NCBI GenBank assembly: GCA_003695505.1
Contig: RFIY01000010.1
Location: 1 to 5,759 of the forward strand
Length of the DNA: 5,759 nt
Origin: J088 sp003695505 [NCBI: Candidatus Dadabacteria bacterium]
GTDB taxonomy: Bacteria; J088
Direction: 5' to 3'
Each line of letters begins with the position of its first letter. Position 1 is the first letter of the stretch. The notes under the pieces were generated by a model. It had not been told where the DNA came from. It worked only from the letters and a program-made list of their open reading frames with translations, and made no database searches. Shown here one piece after another: positions 5,021-5,759 of this stretch. The translations under genes were made by a program, and so were the position numbers.

Positions 5021-5759
5021 TGTCACGCTCCTGCCAGACTGTATACGCGGCTGGTTCCAGCGTACCCGAAAAGACGTGTACGGCTTCGCCAGTCATCCAC
5101 AATATATCGGCTCCATCCCAGTCGATGTCGAGCGGGCCGCCGGGTAGTTGCACGGTCACCGGCGAGGCCGCGCGGCCTGTCGCAATCGCGGCCGCCGCCA
5201 CTGCGCAGGCACCCGTCCCGCAGGCCTGAGTTGCTCCGGCGCCTCGCTCCCACACGCGCGTGTGCAATGTCTGATCCTGCAGAACCACGAACTCGACGTT
5301 GATGCGCGACGGGAATGCGGGATCCCGCTCGATCAGCGGCCCGATCGATTCGATCGGTAAGGCGTTCAGATCGGTCCGGGTGGGCAGGAACAGAACCAGA
5401 TGCGGGTTGCCCATCGAGACGGCATGTGCGGCTTCGACATCGGCCATGGGCCAGTCGCCGCGTACCAGGTTGTGCAGCGGCGCATGCGACTCGTCCGGGA
5501 AATGGGCGAGGTTGGCGCCGACGGCCGACAGCCCGAACGCCGGTACCCCCATGTCGACGCGGACGCGATCCTCGCTGTCGGTCGGTGTACAGGTGCGGAT
5601 GCCCGCAAGCGTTTCCACGCGCAGAGGAGCTCGCTCGAATCGGCCACTGTCCCAGAGGTGGCGGGCAAACGCGCGAATCCCGTTGCCACACATCTCGGCC
5701 CGGCTGCCGTCGCCGTTGTAGATGTCCATGCGGATATCGGCTTCCGGCGTGGACGCAGG
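5010..5759 (-). CDS. dapF: Diaminopimelate epimerase (DapF), 5' end cut by window edge
   Basis: Cytoplasmic PLP-independent racemase that converts LL- to meso-diaminopimelate, the peptidoglycan cross-linking residue and direct lysine precursor. The frame is open to the window edge, leaving about 249 C-terminal residues of a family usually near 270-280; the missing part is the first N-terminal strand region. Both catalytic cysteines are visible: the first in the NGDGSRAEMCGNG motif (Cys codon 5690-5688), the second in ERGAGATQACGTGACA (Cys codon 5222-5220). The substrate-binding SMGNPH segment and the conserved Glu-Arg before the second cysteine are also present. The family's usual Glu in GAGET is Ala here, a position that varies in other DapF proteins. 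The stop overlaps the dapA start by 11 bases. The ATG at 5729 is internal, since homologous sequence continues upstream of it. Identification is secure. Confidence 0.97.
   Translation of the reverse strand, partial: PASTPEADIRMDIYNGDGSRAEMCGNGIRAFARHLWDSGRFERAPLRVETLAGIRTCTPTDSEDRVRVDMGVPAFGLSAVGANLAHFPDESHAPLHNLVRGDWPMADVEAAHAVSMGNPHLVLFLPTRTDLNALPIESIGPLIERDPAFPSRINVEFVVLQDQTLHTRVWERGAGATQACGTGACAVAAAAIATGRAASPVTVQLPGGPLDIDWDGADILWMTGEAVHVFSGTLEPAAYTVWQERDNAT
5028..5032 (-). promoter_or_regulatory. Shine-Dalgarno site that fixes the dapA start
   Basis: AGGAG on the minus strand lies 7 bases before the ATG at 5020-5018. A GTG two codons further upstream (5026-5024) is in frame but only one base from this site, so it is a poor start. 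The site is embedded in the last codons of dapF. Confidence 0.7.
5341..5357. repeat. Perfect 8+1+8 inverted repeat inside dapF
   Basis: The sequence is a perfect palindrome with eight-base arms (ccgatcga and tcgatcgg) around a single T. It lies in the codons for Ile-Glu-Ser-Ile-Gly of DapF. The one-base centre makes a stable RNA hairpin unlikely without opening inner pairs. It may be chance in GATC-rich coding DNA. Confidence 0.6.

Larger units (their letters stand above)
1..5759 (-). other. Single-direction, gap-free gene array: dapF-dapA-dapB-folK-like-mnhEFG-mbhDE-like-mnhBCD
   Basis: All eleven recognised genes lie on the minus strand. The largest gap between coding regions is 16 bases (dapA to dapB); most junctions overlap. 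Four junctions are ATGA overlaps (folK-like/mnhE, mnhG/mbhDE-like, mnhB/mnhC, mnhC/mnhD), which usually means translational coupling. No room exists for an intergenic promoter or terminator inside the window, so a polycistronic transcript is the simplest reading. This is inference from layout; an internal promoter within a coding region cannot be excluded. Both ends run off the window, so neither the operon start nor its end is seen. No stretch above 300 bases is without a gene. Confidence 0.75.

Noticed and set aside
5023-5691. Minus-strand open frame of 222 residues overlapping dapF in another frame
   Set aside because: It is Arg-rich and low in homology features, while dapF in the same place has both catalytic cysteine motifs.
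1-5759. Search by eye for tRNA, rRNA, riboswitch, CRISPR repeats, insertion sequences, terminators
   Set aside because: Nothing recognisable was found; nearly every base belongs to a coding region. A lysine riboswitch, if present, would lie upstream of the operon outside the window.

Overview
This window is an almost gap-free block of eleven genes, all on the minus strand, so transcription runs from the right end (about 5759) to the left end (1). The DNA is GC-rich by eye (not counted). Genes overlap by ATGA and similar junctions, some starts are GTG, and the proteins look like those of a GC-rich Gram-negative bacterium, Proteobacteria in the broad sense. I cannot separate gamma-type from delta-type lineages from the sequence alone. 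The first gene (dapF) and the last (a MnhD/MrpD subunit) are both cut by the window edges. No RNA gene, insertion sequence, CRISPR array, promoter or terminator is visible.

Right part (3334-5759): a diaminopimelate/lysine module in the order dapF (diaminopimelate epimerase, 5' end missing), dapA (4-hydroxy-tetrahydrodipicolinate synthase) and dapB (4-hydroxy-tetrahydrodipicolinate reductase). DapA and DapB carry out the first two committed steps from aspartate semialdehyde; DapF makes meso-diaminopimelate near the end. The products feed peptidoglycan and lysine. Catalytic residues are present in all three. The DapA lysine feedback pocket known from E. coli is also intact.

Middle (2874-3368): a divergent FolK-like (HPPK) gene. 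It overlaps the end of dapB and is joined by an ATGA overlap to the first antiporter gene. It keeps the two magnesium-binding aspartates but has a shortened catalytic loop and several active-site substitutions.

Left part (1-2877): seven membrane-protein genes of the Mrp/Mnh cation/proton antiporter family in the order E, F, G, a stand-alone protein equivalent to the C-terminal part of MrpA (MbhD plus MbhE domains), B, C, D. This is not the canonical MrpABCDEFG order. It matches the order of the membrane module of archaeal Mbh-type hydrogenases (mbhA to mbhH). No MrpA N-terminal (NuoL-like) proton-pumping part is present in the window; it, or a redox module, would have to lie to the left of position 1.

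The most notable point is that cell-wall precursor synthesis, a divergent pterin kinase and a multisubunit ion antiporter sit in one apparently co-transcribed, translationally coupled array. The functions are recognisable. What is unusual is the arrangement, the domain split of MrpA, and the FolK variant.
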